DNA of 64,000 nucleotides from Gonium pectorale (taxonomy: Eukaryota; Chlorophyta; Chlorophyceae; Chlamydomonadales; Volvocaceae). The position numbers were made by a program, and so were the translations under genes. Below, one piece after another: positions 22,301 through 35,007 of this stretch. Location: contig LSYV01000007.1 of assembly GCA_001584585.1 (NCBI GenBank), positions 1,934,070-1,998,069 of the forward strand. Direction: 5' to 3'. Each line of letters opens with the position of its first letter. Position 1 is the first letter of the stretch. The notes under the pieces are model-generated. The model searched no databases. It saw only the letters and a list, made by a program, of their open reading frames with translations, and was not told the DNA's origin.

Positions 22301-24844
22301 TTCCAGGCGATCCTATTGTATTTGCACATGATTCGGGCTTGCAGTACTCCTCTCCCCGTCAACGCGAGCCGGCGGAACGACGGCTTAGCCGCCGGACGGA
22401 GGGAATGCTGTGTCGTATGACGGCACGTCCTTATGGGACCTGTGACCTCAGACCTGCCCGTCCCCGATGACGGCATCCCTCCCCCGTTCCCCCGCGCCCA
22501 GGTACGGCTTCAACCCCGGCAGTGCGCTCATCGCCGACCAGCGCAGCGCAGCCACCCTGGCCGGCCGCGCCGCCGTCACCACCACCCTCAGCGGCGCCGC
22601 CGGCGGCCTTACGTGCCTGCTGCTGTCCGTGGTGCGCAGCGTGTCGTGGGACTTGCTGTCGCTGTGCAATGGCATGCTGGTGGGCTTTGTGTCCATCACC
22701 GCCGGATGCCACGTGCTGGAGCCCTGGGCGGCGCTGCTGGCGGGTGCTGTGGGCGCGATGCTGTTCGAAGGAGCGTGCGCGCTGCTGCTGCGGCTGCGCG
22801 TGGACGACGTGGTGTCTGCGGGGCCCATGCACGGCGTGGCGGGCGCGTGGGGGGTGCTGGTGGTGGGGCTGCTGGCCAAGGAGGTGCGTGGCTTGGGCGG
22901 CGTGGGGGTGGGGTGGGGGTTCGGGTGGCGGCGCAGGGCGCAGGGTGTGCGACAGGAGGATGGCAGAGGTGCGGGGAGGATTTGAACTCAGTGCTGGGGC
23001 TGCTCCAGACGGGTCGAGGGAGGAAGGGCACCGGTGCGGGGCCTGAGCAAGCGTTTCTAGGACCCCGGGTTTCATGTATCGTGCCTGGTACGCCTTCTTG
23101 CAGGATAGTCCGCGCAAACTGCCTGCATGCTTCTGCAAAGTCCGTCTGGTGTTTCCAGCATCGAGGAAATGCGCTGTTGCCCTTTTGCTCCACGCCGGCT
23201 CTGCCCCCAGGAGTACGTCATGCAGGCGTACGCCCGCGACTCGCACCCCCACGGCCTCTTCTACGGCGGCGGGGGCAAGCTGCTGGCCTGCCAGGTGGGG
23301 CGCTGGCTGGGTGCACGCGCGCGCGTGGGGGGGGGGGGGCGGGGCCCGCTTCCATGTGCAGCCAGGGGGGCTGGACACCGCCGAGCGACATGTCGGATGT
23401 TACATCCGATAGTGCAGCTGCCAGGGACTCAGTAATGGGCCACTGCAGGTGCAGCGGGGGGATAGTCCGCGTATGTGAACGGGCACCCGATCACCGCATC
23501 CATCCTACGGCCGTGCTTACGGACCCGAAGTTACCAATTGCACGCGGGTCAGCAGGGGCTTTTCCCCATCTTCTCGTGTCCCCTTCCTGCGTTACATCGA
23601 CAGGCGCTGCCCAACTCCCCAAAACATCTTGCGCCATGCGTGCTGCGCGTGTGCCGTGCTCCGCCGTGCCACTGTGTCGCTGCATTGGCAGGTGATTGGC
23701 GTTCTGGCCATCGGCGGCTGGGTGGTCGGCACCATGGGGCCCTTCTTCCTGGCCTTCAAGCTGGCGGGCTCGCTCCGCATCAGCGCACAGGAGGAGCACA
23801 CCGGCCTGGACGTGTCCAAACACGGAGTGAGCAGCGGGGGAGGGGCGGAGGTTGAGTAGGGGAGGCTGCACAGCGAAAATGTCCATCGTGTGGATTAGTG
23901 ACTGGGACTAGCGGGGCATTGGGTGGCCTACAGCGATCTGGCTTACTGCAGGCAGTGCCGGCATGCATCCGCCTGAGGGGCGTGCGCCGCTGTCGTCTGG
24001 CCTCCCTTGCCCGTGCCTTCCTTCCGGCCCGCAAGCGCATCACGCGCCTTCCGCTCGCCCGCCCGCCAAGCTTTACCTTAATCCTGTCCTCCTGTCTCAC
24101 TAGTGCGTCTTGTAATCACCCCATGCTCTTGCTTGTAACCTCGCCCTCACCCGCCCCCACCCACCCGCACCCCAGGGCTCCGCCTACCACATGCACCACG
24201 GCGGTGGCGCCCTCGCAGGGCTGCAGTTCCGCCCCAACGGCCTCAACGGCATAAACCTGAGCGGCCACGCGGACGGTGGCGCAGCCAGCCACCACCTCCA
24301 TCATCACGTGCAGCCCGTTGGCAAGCACGGCAGCGTGGGCGACGCTGTGATGCGCGCCAACACCTCCAACTTCATCAACCATGCGGGCGCCGCCAACCTC
24401 AGCGGCCACTACATGCCCAGCTCCCACCACTCGCACGGCAGCCTGGGCATGACGAGCTTCGGCGGCGCCGGCGGCGTCGTGTACCCAATGCCAGTTGTCG
24501 CCAACGGCAACGGTAACGGCAACGGCAACACGGCTGGAGGAACGGGGGCTGGCGGTAACAGCGCCGGGGCGTCAGCGGATCCGACCGCTCATTCGGCTGC
24601 GGTGGGAATGAGGGCGGCGGCGCTGGAGATGGAGGGCCCCGGGGGTCCCGACCGCCCCAGCGCCGGGCCCGGGGCGGTGCTGGTTGACATCGCGGCGGGG
24701 CCTGGCAGGGACGGCAGCTGGGCAGCTGTCAAGGTGCCGGAGCGCGCTGCAGCGGCCGCAAAGGAGGGTGAGGAGGCACGCGTGAAGCCGCCGGCGCCAC
24801 CGCCGGCAGAGGTGGAGGCGGAGGGCAACGTAGGCGCCGCGTAG
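19372..24844 (+). CDS. AMT1: Ammonium transporter, AMT1 type
   Basis: Ten exons join in phase: 19372-19560, 19817-19975, 20448-20562, 20844-20891, 21370-21531, 21900-22026, 22502-22883, 23211-23294, 23692-23826 and 24176-24844, giving about 689 residues. The product is a polytopic membrane protein that conducts ammonium across the plasma or organelle membrane. Landmarks are [13 protein letters not shown] early on, [27 protein letters not shown] with the first pore His (about residue 218), [12 protein letters not shown] with the second pore His (about residue 377), and the conserved C-terminal hinge [13 protein letters not shown] that allosterically gates AMT trimers. A tail of about 220 residues follows, rich in Gly, His, Asn and Ala, with no recognised domain. 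Algal genomes carry several AMT1 paralogues, so the paralogue number cannot be given. Confidence 0.95.
21751..21800. repeat. 10-bp tandem repeat in an AMT intron
   Basis: About 4.5 perfect copies of tgggtgccac lie in the intron between the exons ending at 21531 and starting at 21900. The copies are identical, suggesting recent expansion. Confidence 0.9.
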
Positions 24845-26343
24845 CCGGGAGCACATCGCGGAGCCGAAGCGCGCACGGATAACTGCGACGCTGCGGTGAG
24901 TGTCGGCTGAGCGCGCAACGTCCATGGTTGGCTAGCGTGCGAGTGTTGGGTGCACGAGGTCAGGGGTCAGCCCATGCTAGGAGCGATAAAGAGCGGTGAG
25001 GGCGCTTGGTGATGCAAGTTGATAGGCAGCAGGATACGGCAGGGCCACCCTACCAACGCATGCAATAATAAACGTGCATGGCAGTCGCGCATGCAGTTGG
25101 GCTATTGGTTGCTCGCATACGAACGGCTGAGCACGCCGCAGTGCAGGAGAGGCTTGGTGATTGCGGATTTCGTTGAGGGACCAAATGTGTGTTTCTTCAC
25201 TTTGGATTTGTGCCGGAGGATTGGGGTCTTTGCAAGACGGCCCCCTACTTACGCAGTCGTCCACAAAGGCACAGCGCGGCGCGCACGAGATGCGGTTGGA
25301 GAGGGCGTGCGTTGCACAGCACACTATGTGATATTTCCTGCCAGCAGGTGGCCTAGCCGCGCGGAGCGGGCTGCTCGCAGAGTAATTCTGCGACTGATGC
25401 TTTTTGAGGCTCGGCACGATACAACGTGAGCAATGGGCTTGGCACCTTTCATGGATCAGAGCATTGAGCGCACGGCCGTCATTATGCTAGGTACGGCGTG
25501 GTGGAAATGTGGCCTGGGCCATAAGCGGCGCATGAACTGTGGGCAGATACGGAGTGTCTGACGGTAGATATCTCGGAGTTCATTGGGTTTACGCCACGGT
25601 AGCCGAGCGGCAGTGCAGGGCTGTTGTAGTGGGATGGTTAGGTCAAGAGGCTGGCAGCACGACAGTTGGTGCCCCACGGAACACTGCGTGCCGGAGGAGG
25701 CCCTTTGTGCCTTTGCTTCAGTGCCCCCTTGTACCCTGACTGGGCTCAGAGATAGAGAGCTTACCCAGGTCGGTGAGTGCTGTGAATGACATGTAAACTA
25801 GAACGGCTCGCTGGGATGCGGCCCAATTCCAATAAACGCAGCTGTCCGTGGTAAGAGGGAGCCCGGTATTTCTCCTCCAATGATAGCAATCGTACCCACC
25901 ATGGCGTCACATTTGCCGTCATTTGCCCCAAGCACGGTCTGCACGGTTGCCACGTTCGGCGACGCATCAGAGCAGCTAGGCTGCATCCGCAGTCAAGGTG
26001 CAGGGCGTGTTCCACAAAGTCACACCCAAAGTGCGTTCTGGAGAACATTGAGTCTTCCGCGTGGCGAGGGAAATCGCCCTCCACCCTGCTTGCACCCCCA
26101 CATCCCCGCCGCAATTGAAACGATAGCGACGTGCAAGGGTATCGACATTCGATTTGGGCTTGACTGGTGATGGGCCCCACCGCCACCTAGCCGCGAGGGA
26201 CAACCCACGCGACGGCCGAGCACACGGCGCATGCACGGCAAGGCTTTGCCGGCCCGGGTATTCTTGTCACCTAAGAATTAGTTGTACGTCCACACGATTA
26301 CGCGTCGCTGCCAGGCCAGTACGATGCATTAGCTCATAGCTCG
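24845..26343. other. AMT 3' UTR and intergenic
   Basis: There is no supported exon. An AATAAA-like string occurs near 25068 and TGTAA near 25794. The thioredoxin reductase promoter should lie in the last few hundred bases. Confidence 0.4.
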
Positions 26344-29201
26344 ATGCCCTCCCCTTCCAGCCTGCGTATTGGATTCGCCCTCTTTGCCCGAACTGCGTCT
26401 TACGCTTCCAATCCTTTCGCTGCTGCGTGCTTTCGGGAATTACCCACTCCATCACAATCCCGATCGAGGTTACACCCACTCGTCCGCTATTTTAGCACCA
26501 CCATGGTTGAGCACCTGACTACCAAAGTGTGCATTATTGGGAGCGGTCCAGCGGTAAGCGTGTTTGGCCGAGGAGTGATTGTCAGGCACCGATGTGCGGC
26601 ACCCTGTCCCCAGGCCCACACAGCAGCTATCTACGCTGCGCGCGCGGAGCTTGCGCCCATTCTCTTTGAGGGATTCATGGTACGCGCGCATTGGCAAGGT
26701 CCAGCCGTTTCTGGTTTTTGAATGCCGCTTGTGCGCCAGGCCAACGGGATCGCGGCCGGCGGCCAGCTGACCACAACAACAGACGTGGAGAACTTTCCTG
26801 GTGAGGTGACGCCTGTGGGAGCGAGGTGGGGGGGGGTGCGTCCTATGACAACGTATGCAGCCATTGACGTGGACGTCCCGCTGTCCACAGGATTTCCCGA
26901 GGGAATTCTAGGGGTGGAGCTGACGAGCCGATTTAGGGATCAGAGTGCACGGTTTGGGACGAAGATCTTCAGTGAGACGGTGGAGAGCGTCGACTTGTCG
27001 AAGGTGAGGGCTCAGGCAAGGGCGGCTTTCAGCAATCACATGCTCACAGAGAGCAAACGCCGTGCGCAGAAAGTAGGGGTGGTAGGCGGGGAAGAATGGG
27101 GCCGGCAGGCCGGGAGGGGGGCATATGAACGGGGGGGAGCCGAAGGGCGGGGTATGCCTAAGCAGGCTGTTGGGACTAGTCCTGTACTGCTGTCGTGTGA
27201 CACGACAGCAGTACAGGATTAGTTCATGTTTGCGTGCTGCGGCAGAAGGGCCGTGCGCTGTATGGTCTTCAGGGCGCTTGACATCGACGTTGCTCACGTC
27301 GTCGTTCGATCTGGAAAACGGATTGCATCCAACCTCGGCCCCATTTCGTTGCGCTGCACCGCTCCACACACAGCGCCCGTTTACCGTCCGCACCGCGGAG
27401 AAGGAGGTGAAGGCGGAGACGGTCATCATCGCGACGGGGGCCGTGGCGCGGCGGCTGGAGTTCCCGGGCAGCGGCGAGGAGAACGGCTTCTGGAACAGGG
27501 GCATATCGGCGTGCGCCGTGTGTGATGGTGCTGCCCCCATCTTCCGCAACAAGCCCATTGCCGTCATTGGCGGTGGTGACTCGGCGATGGAGGAGGCCAA
27601 TTTCCTCACGTGGGTACAACGTGTCCCGGCTTTGGTGCATGCACAGGAAACCTGTCTCCAACATTCGGAGGATGAGTGCGTGGACAGGTTGCTGCCGGCT
27701 AGCCTTTGATTCGCTAGCGCAAAGGTTAGGGGTGGCGTTGGCCTTACGCGCACTCTGTGCGTTGCGTGCTCTTTCCCTTAGAATGGCTCTCGCTTGTCCT
27801 GCACACTGCGCAGCAGTGAAGAAAGTTCGGTTAGTGTGGATGCGCGCATGTTGCACCATACGCACGACCTGGCACCGGACACCTTCGAGGTGACACACGC
27901 GCATATTCTGTGGTTACGGCCCCCTCCCCATCCTTGATCCGTGTTTTAGGAAGTACGGCTCCAAGGTGTACATCATCCACAGGTGAGCTATCAGAAATTG
28001 CAGGTTAAGTGGGGTTATCACGTGAGCCCTTGCCCGCCATCATGTTGGGCGGGCGTCGCGGCTCTTGCCGCATCGTCAATGATCTGGCCTGACCTTGGTA
28101 GCTTGGACGATGTTGCATAAGCATGGCTTGACCGTTACTGCATGGCCCTTGCACCTGTCGACCAGGCGCGACTCGTTCCGTGCCAGCAAGATCATGCAGA
28201 AGCGCGCGCTGGATAACCCCAAGATTGAGGTCCTGTGGAACAGCGTCGTGGAGGAGGCGTACGGGAACGCGCGGGGCCTGCTTGGTGGCGCCAAGGTGTG
28301 CTGGGTTGGGAAGGGGTCATGTATTCGCATGCTTACCTAATGGACTACTGGGAAAACAACTTCCCATGAAGCATTATGCAAACGCGCGCATGGGGCTATC
28401 CGTAGGCAGCAGAATCATGGGATATGGGCAAGGGTACATCCCGAGTCCAATGGATCGCGGAGCACTGACTTGCCGCCCTGGCCGAGGAATGTGAGCTACC
28501 CACCCGGAGTGACTGCGTGTCGCTGTGGAAGCTCCAGGGCACATCGGCGGCCGTGTGGAACACCGGGGTTAGCCTGGCCTTGGGGCTGTAGATGCCCGCC
28601 TTGCCGTGCTGCCGTTTTGCTGTTTTGCCAACTCACCGCCCGTCCATTCGTTATCGTCCTCCCCTGCCGTCGACGTGGCTTTCGCTGCTGCTGTTCCGCA
28701 GATTCGCAACGTGGTCACCAACGAGCTCACGGACCTGCCGCTCTCGGGGCTGTTCTTCGCCATCGGCCACCAGCCGGCCACGGCCTTCCTGGCGGGCCAG
28801 ATCACGCTGGACGAGGACGGCTACATTGTCACGGCGCCGGACGGCACGGCCACCAACGTGCCGGGCGTCTTCGCGGCGGGCGACGTGCAAGACAAGAAGT
28901 GGCGCCAGGCCATCACGGCGGCGGGCAGCGGCTGCATGGCGGCGCTTGAGGTGGGTGTTCTCGGTGGAAAAGAATCGCGAAGGTTGCCAAGCGGTGTCGC
29001 TCTTGGAATGAAGACGCATGCATCTGAATTGCATGGACTGATTGGTTGGGCTATCATGGTTGATGGCTGCGTCTTCAGGCTGGTTGCGCACGCGCCGGTC
29101 TGGCCTGAAGCTCTGTCCCCCCGCAGGCGGAGCATTTTCTGTCGGCGCACGCGGGCGAGGACGAGGCCCATGAGGAGAAGGGGGTTAACGGCAAGCTGTA
29201 G
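26344..29201 (+). CDS. NTR: NADPH-dependent thioredoxin reductase (plant/bacterial type)
   Basis: Nine exons join in phase: 26344-26553, 26614-26679, 26740-26800, 26891-27003, 27374-27609, 27950-27982, 28166-28295, 28702-28950 and 29127-29201, giving about 390 residues. The enzyme passes electrons from NADPH through FAD to thioredoxin. Visible motifs are the FAD-binding [15 protein letters not shown] (from about residue 66), [15 protein letters not shown], the redox-active CAVC (about residues 197-200), the NADPH-binding [16 protein letters not shown] and the C-terminal [10 protein letters not shown]. It is the low-molecular-weight type without a fused thioredoxin domain. The first 53 residues are Ser/Arg/Ala-rich, have few acidic residues and end RYFSTT, as expected of a mitochondrial presequence. 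A second Met (MVEHL) then begins the mature domain, so the gene may give both an organellar and a cytosolic form. The 3' end encodes a short acidic tail after the domain. Confidence 0.95.
27181..27217. repeat. Perfect intronic hairpin, 17-bp stem
   Basis: The sequence 27181-27197 (cctgtactgctgtcgtg) is the exact reverse complement of 27201-27217, separated by only tga. The pairing extends imperfectly outward to about 27173-27225 (ggactagt / attagttc). It lies in the intron between the exons ending at 27003 and starting at 27374. Confidence 0.95.
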
Positions 29202-30127
29202 AGCGCGCAGTTCATATGCCCGCAATCGCGACTGCTTTGGCAGAGCGCGGAAGTGGGGATTCTGCCCTCGCATAGCCGCACTGTTTTTTCAAGAGGTGCC
29301 ACGAGGTATCATGCTGAACGCAAACGCAGGCACTCTACTCATTGCTGCGCTTCTGCTCGGTGCGTCCCGTATTGGGCCCACCTTCCATTGGGGCGGCGCG
29401 CCGCATTGGCTCGCTCGTGTCCCCTCAAGCCAGGGCGGTCCCAGGATCAAAATGGTTGTTGATCTCCAGTTCCTTGGACACAGGGCCGGTTGCAAGGGCG
29501 ACTTGGTTGCGTATGGCTGGCAGGAGGCAGGGGGCTAACGTACGCGTCTGTCGAGAGGGCTCTTGCACTGCATGAGCATGAGAGGTAGAGCACATGGATG
29601 ATTGCGTGGTACAACTTGTGGCTCCTGAGCGTGACATTGCCGTTTCTTTTTTCATCTCCTGGATGCATGTTTGAGGACGAGAGAAGTTGTCAAAATGTGG
29701 TGTATCCCTCGCATCATGCGGAACACAAACTTTGCCCCAACCTCGTCTATTCGCCCACCTCTTGTTGGGGAATGAGAGCATTTGTTGCGAACCCTGTGGC
29801 CTCACCACGACGTGATCGATAATCGGGGCTAGCTGGGAGGATGGCACGCGTTGCTGCTGCAGCGCAACCTGTCCTTCCACAACGGGGTATGAATTGGCAG
29901 GCACTGACATCCGCTGATGTGTGCCACAGCCATGCCGCACGAACCACCTGACATAAGCCCACATGTGTTTGCTAAGGACCTCAGCGGCCGATTTAGAGCA
30001 GCGGAGGTGGCGGCTGCTCCGCAAGGCTGCGCACTGGAGTCCAGATTAAAACATTCTGCAGGCCTCCCTCTGCCATGTCATCGGCTCTTAAAGCCGGGGC
30101 TGCCTGCGCGCCAAAGGGTCGCAGGCG
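29202..30127. other. Convergent 3' region of NTR and the EamA transporter
   Basis: I see no supported exon. A TGTAA signal on the + strand occurs near 30164, just inside the convergent transporter gene, and is a possible NTR 3' end. Confidence 0.35.
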
Positions 30128-32721
30128 TTAACCACCTGGACTCCCACCGTCCCGGCCATTGCTTGTAACCAACCCCAGCTGAGACAATCTGGCCCCGTCA
30201 GACCCCGGATCAAAGGGTAACACTCCTGCCTCGAGCGGACTTAAACGCACCGCCCCCGACAGCGCGCTTTCGCCCTCCCTCGCCGCTCCACAGTGTCGGC
30301 AGCCGGCAACCTCCGTTTGCTCAATGGCGCGCTCAGTGTCCCCACACACGGAGCCCTTGCCGGCTGGGCTCTCGTTGTGCGAGACTGCCGGCTGCCCCTG
30401 TGCGCGACTCCATGCCACATCCGGTACTGCGCCGTGGTCCGAGGCCTGGCCCACCGAACCTCCCAAGTCGGGACCGCCGTCGCGACGCTGAAGGCGCACC
30501 GTCCTATGCCGCCCATCCATCGGCGCCGGACCGCTGCCAGCGCAGCCGTTTTCGTCGCTGCCCAAGCCCAGGGATACAGCTCTACGGAGCAGCAGCTGCT
30601 GGCCCTCATCCGGATGCGAGCGCTGACCGTGCGGCATTCGCCGTACATCGTCATCAAGATGGGCCGGCTCCACGACCCTGCCGGCCTCGCCAGCCGCCGT
30701 TCCTCCCTCCGCTGCCGCCGATAGCGGCGGCGCCACGAGGGCATACTTTGCGTCGACGCGAGCGCCAGGCTCTCTGACGAGTACAACTGTCGCGAGCTCC
30801 TTGCTTGACTCGGCCCCGCCGCCCTCGCGGCCGCCGCTCTCCGCCTCCTTCTTAGGGCGAAGGTTGGACAGTATGGCCCCGGCCGCAATAAGTACGGATC
30901 CGGCCCCGCCGTAAAGCGTGAGGCCCTCGTGCAGGAAGAGCAGGCCGAGAATGTAGGAGTACACGACCTGCGCGGGGTCCGGGCCGAGAACAGTATAAAT
31001 CTGCCAGCTACAAGCTCACGCCCATTCCGCCGAAACCCCTGCGGGGCCGACCCAACCCTACAGCTCTCGCCCAGCATGCCCACGGTACTTCCCCTGGCTG
31101 CCCCTGTCACATGCGCCCTGGCGCTCCGCAACCGCACGCGCACCTTTACCACAGAGGCAACGGAACAGCCACTCAGCGTAGCCGCACGCGTCTGTCCGAG
31201 TCTCCGAGAGAACGCACCCCTCTCCACGGCCCATGGAACCGTTCCCGTGCTCCCTGCAGCCCCTACCTGCGACAGGTTGATGGCTGACGCCCGCGCCGCA
31301 TGCAGCAGCTGGAAGCCGCGCCCCACCAGGATCTGCCCCCAGAAGGACGTGGCCGCCACGCCAACGAGCAGCCCCCACTGCCGACCCGTGGGCCACACCG
31401 CCCGGTCAGGCAGACCCGCCGCCAGCGGCACCGCCGACGAGGCGGCGGCACAGACGTGGAAGTACACCGACAGCACGAGCGCGGGCTCGCCCTTGCCGAC
31501 GTAGCGGATGGAGATGAAGGCTCCGGCGGAAAGCAGCGCGGAGAGCAGGCCGAACATAGTGCCGAGCAGCCGGGCGCCGTCCCATGCGGCGGCGTGCTCC
31601 GCCGCGCCCCCGGCGGCGCTCACGCCCAGGCTGCCATCCCCGTGCAGCGCACCGCTGCCTGCGCTGCCGCCAGCTGCGCTGACAGCGGCAGTGGTGGCAC
31701 TGCTGTCCCCTGAGCCGAAGAGGAAGGGCGGGCGGGTCAGCAACACCAACCCGCAAAGGCTCACGACCACGCCTGCCACGCCGCGCAGCCCCAGCGGCTC
31801 CCGCATGATGAGCCACGCCGCCACGGCCGTGACTGCGGGATTAAGGAAGAACAGCGTGACGGCATCCGCCAGGGGCAGCAGCTTGATGGCAAAGTAGTAG
31901 GTGGTCTGCGTGGTGAGGGCATGTGCGGGAGGTGAGGAGAGCAGGGTACGTGTCAGCACCGTACATGAATACCACGTGCGGCAAGAGTGCGGCATGTGCC
32001 GCAGCGGCAGCGCCAAGCCAGTCGCGCGGACGCCATCAAACGCCGACGTACCATTGCGGCGGCGCCGAACAGGCCGCGGGATAGCAGGAACTTGAGGTGC
32101 TTGCGGCGGCCGAACAGCGGCGTGATATGCGTTGCACGCGCGTAGGCGGCACAGACGCAGAACGAGGTGGTTGACCGGAATGACACAATCTGGAAGACGG
32201 GCACCCCTGTTGGGACCCGAAGATGCGCACAGGCAGCTCAGTACAATCCCATATGGCATAGCCTCCTCACGCTTCCATCATGCCGTTCACTCACCGTGAC
32301 CCATGAGCTTCACAAAAAAGGCAGAGAAGGAGAAGACGAGCGCCGCAAAGCTGATGCAGGCGATGCCCGAGTCCCATGTGGCCCTGGGTTGGGAGGAGCG
32401 CCGGGCGGAAGATTTCACGCATGACCATTCGGCTCCTTGGGTGAAAGCTCATCATGAAGAAGATTGGCCCAAGGGGAAAGCACGGAGAAATGGCTAATGC
32501 TGGCCGTGGCGGAGAAGAGGTGGTGCTGCGCTGCCTGTTGGACCTTTGCCGGGAGACGGCACGCCTCGGTACCCAACTCACTGCAGCAGCGCTTGAATTT
32601 TGAGCTTATAAGCTTTACATTTTGGCATCGGCAGCACCTCTGCCCGCGTGCTTGCGGCGTTCTCCGCGAGGAGACGCACATCATCCCCATCATACTGGTC
32701 ATACTGAGTTCTTGTCGACAT
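30128..32721 (-). CDS. EamA-domain drug/metabolite transporter (SLC35G-like)
   Basis: Five exons join in phase: 32721-32619, 32447-32295, 32206-32052, 31905-31267 and 30967-30128, giving about 629 residues. The first two exons are less certain than the rest. Hydrophobic helices begin with ISFAALVFSFSAFFVKLMG and continue VPVFQIVSFRSTTSF, KLLPLADAVTLFFLNPAVTAV, GVVVSLCGLVLLTRPP, then a Gly/Ala-rich loop, then GFQLLHAARASAINLSQVVY and LHEGLTLYGGAGSVLIAAGAIL. This is the two-EamA (10-TM) arrangement of DMT transporters related to SLC35G. The substrate cannot be predicted. After the last helix the frame stays open for a hydrophilic tail of about 240 residues. It could be real, or it could hide another intron, since its last 150 residues look less protein-like. 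Confidence 0.8.
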
Positions 32722-35007
32722 GATGTTCAAGGAGTACTCGGGAACGGAATCGCGCCTGCACAATACCGCACGGGCGTGCAGTAAGGTTCCATGACAAAAT
32801 AGCCGTGAATGTTGTAGTTGGTTCCGTAAAAGTTTCGCCTCAGACTGCCTAGTGCATGTAAGTGTGCCGTGAACAGTTGAGCTAGTCTGCGTAAACAATG
32901 TACACAGTGCTCCGGGACCATGTCGTACCTTCGTGCTGTGTCGAGAGCGCTGTATACACGTACGTGAGCCGTGCCTGATCTACGTGTCTCATGCGCTCAT
33001 GGCGGAAAGGGTGCCTGTGCTCGAGCCGGAAGTAAATGCAACCTGCGAAATGCGTACAGTAGGTGAACCTGTCACACCACACGGGTGGTCGCACCACACC
33101 GTGGCCGACAGCCGACTAGGGGCACCTCCACCCCGACGCGGCAGTCAGCGTGTCGTACAGCTACGCACCAGGAGTCCCAACAGCAGCTCCTAGCGCTACG
33201 GGATACCGATCCTTCCATCTCGAGCATTACCTTCGCCGGTTGGAAGAATGGGGATGGATGGGCTGGCTGCCGGATACTGCCGGCGATACCGCGCCGTGCA
33301 CGCAGTATGTCGTGACAAACCTTTTGGTGCACGCTGTCCCGCTTAATTAGGCGTGGCCTCCCCTTTCATGCACCCTCCAGCTAGGGAGGGCTGCTGTAGA
33401 TTGGTGCCCAGCATGACAACCCTAGTCGTTCACCGGGGTCACGGGGCAGCTCCATCTGCATCTACCGTTAGGCAACTACCGCTTGATGGCTGGCAAATCC
33501 ACATGCAAGGGTGGCTAAGGTTGCTGTCAATGCCTAGGCAGTTTGGGCGTGATAGGAGCTCATCTGACCACGGCAGATCGTGGGCACTATTACAGCCTTT
33601 GCTTGCAAGGGCAGTGATGCTATTGAGAAGGAAGCAACACCCATCAACACCCCAGGTGCCACTCCGACACAAGGCTGACTAGGCCATACAGGTACAGAAG
33701 TGAATAAATCTAGGTGTATAAGTATTCAGGTACAGGGTGTCGGCAAAAAGCGCCATGAGCCCTCAGAAACTGCGATCCCAGAAAGGAGCAGGGCAGACCG
33801 TTCGGAGACGTACGGAAAAAAGTAAGTGCAAGACGCTGAGACTACCCGGAGCTAACAATGGAAATAAGCACATTGTCGCGGGAACGCGTTTCTGTCCGCA
33901 AGGACCTTGGTACTTAGGCCACATAAGCCTAGTGCACACCTTCAGAATACAGGGGACAGCGGGACACGTGTGTAGCATGGCCCGCTGAACGATATAAAAC
34001 AGAATGCAACCAATGCGAAAACGCTCTGCATGTATAGGGAACCATGGGACAAGCAAAAGCACACGTGTGCGGTCAGCAAGCCATCCTTACCGCACACGGT
34101 ACACGCCCTACACGATTTGTCATAGGTTAGCATGCAATGGCAACACGACGTAGCGTAGAGAAACGCAGGCTGCACTCACCAATCAGATTAGCAAGCAGAG
34201 AAGGAGTCCAGCGCACACGCCATCTAACTCAAATGATGCTCACACCTGCCACCACCCTGAATGCTAAGCTACCTAGCGCACAACGGCCATCTACGAAGCT
34301 GGAAAATGCCGAATCAGCTGCTTGAGCTTCTTGAGACCTGTGGCGACCATGTACCGCCACCTACACCGCCACCTACACCGCGAGCCATGCCCGCCTGCCA
34401 CTTGATACCCACTCCACACGGGGGTTCCTGGTTGCCAACACGGCCCCATGCCGCGGCACGCCTGCGCCGCTCCTCTCGCTCCAACCAGGCACCAAACGCA
34501 CCAGCACGGCAATTCCGCATCCGCACGAGCTGCACGACGACTCTCCTTGACGCAGTCCTCTTACTAGGTCCAATCGCAACACAACTTTACGTGAGGTAAA
34601 TTCGTTCCAGCTCAGGTACATGGCCCTTCACCCAATGCCAACCCAAACAATCTTTTGGGCACTACTATTGTACAACAAGCAGCAACTGAAGTACACCTGG
34701 GGACAAGCCGCGGCGCCAAGCGGCGAGCTTGGGCAGGCAACACTTGCACAGAGAGCTGTGACAAGTTCAGAAGCCGGTCCCGTAGGTCGGCGACGGCCCA
34801 CATACGGGCAGCCCTTGCGCTACGGGCGACGGCCCACATACGGGCGACGGTCTCGGCGCTACAGGTGCAAGGGCAACCAAGGCTCGTTCGAAGAGCACCT
34901 ACGACACGCCGATGCATATGTGGGCCAATGGGACACATGCGCTTGATGCGGAAGGCCAGGGCAACGGATTGCCGCGGCACCAGACAAGCCGCGAGCGCCC
35001 CTCGATG
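32722..35007. other. Intergenic, EamA upstream / Yippee downstream
   Basis: No family-matching exon on either strand. The region is more AT-rich than average in its middle part (33300-34150). It includes the short repeats ccgccacctaca near 34352-34375 and a 19-bp direct repeat at 34791-34845. Confidence 0.35.
34791..34845. repeat. 19-bp direct repeat
   Basis: The 19-base string cgacggcccacatacgggc occurs identically at 34791-34809 and 34827-34845, with gcagcccttgcgctacg-type spacer sequence between. Confidence 0.85.

Noticed and set aside
25594..25670. tRNA-like box A (gtagccgagcgg)
   Set aside because: No matching B box or foldable cloverleaf follows; treated as chance.
30241..32259. Minus-strand ORF of 672 codons
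   Set aside because: It reads through introns of the EamA transporter; correct exons in the spliced model explain it better.
34341..34845. Short direct repeats considered as a CRISPR-like or satellite array
   Set aside because: Only two or three copies with no regular spacers, in a eukaryotic intergenic region.
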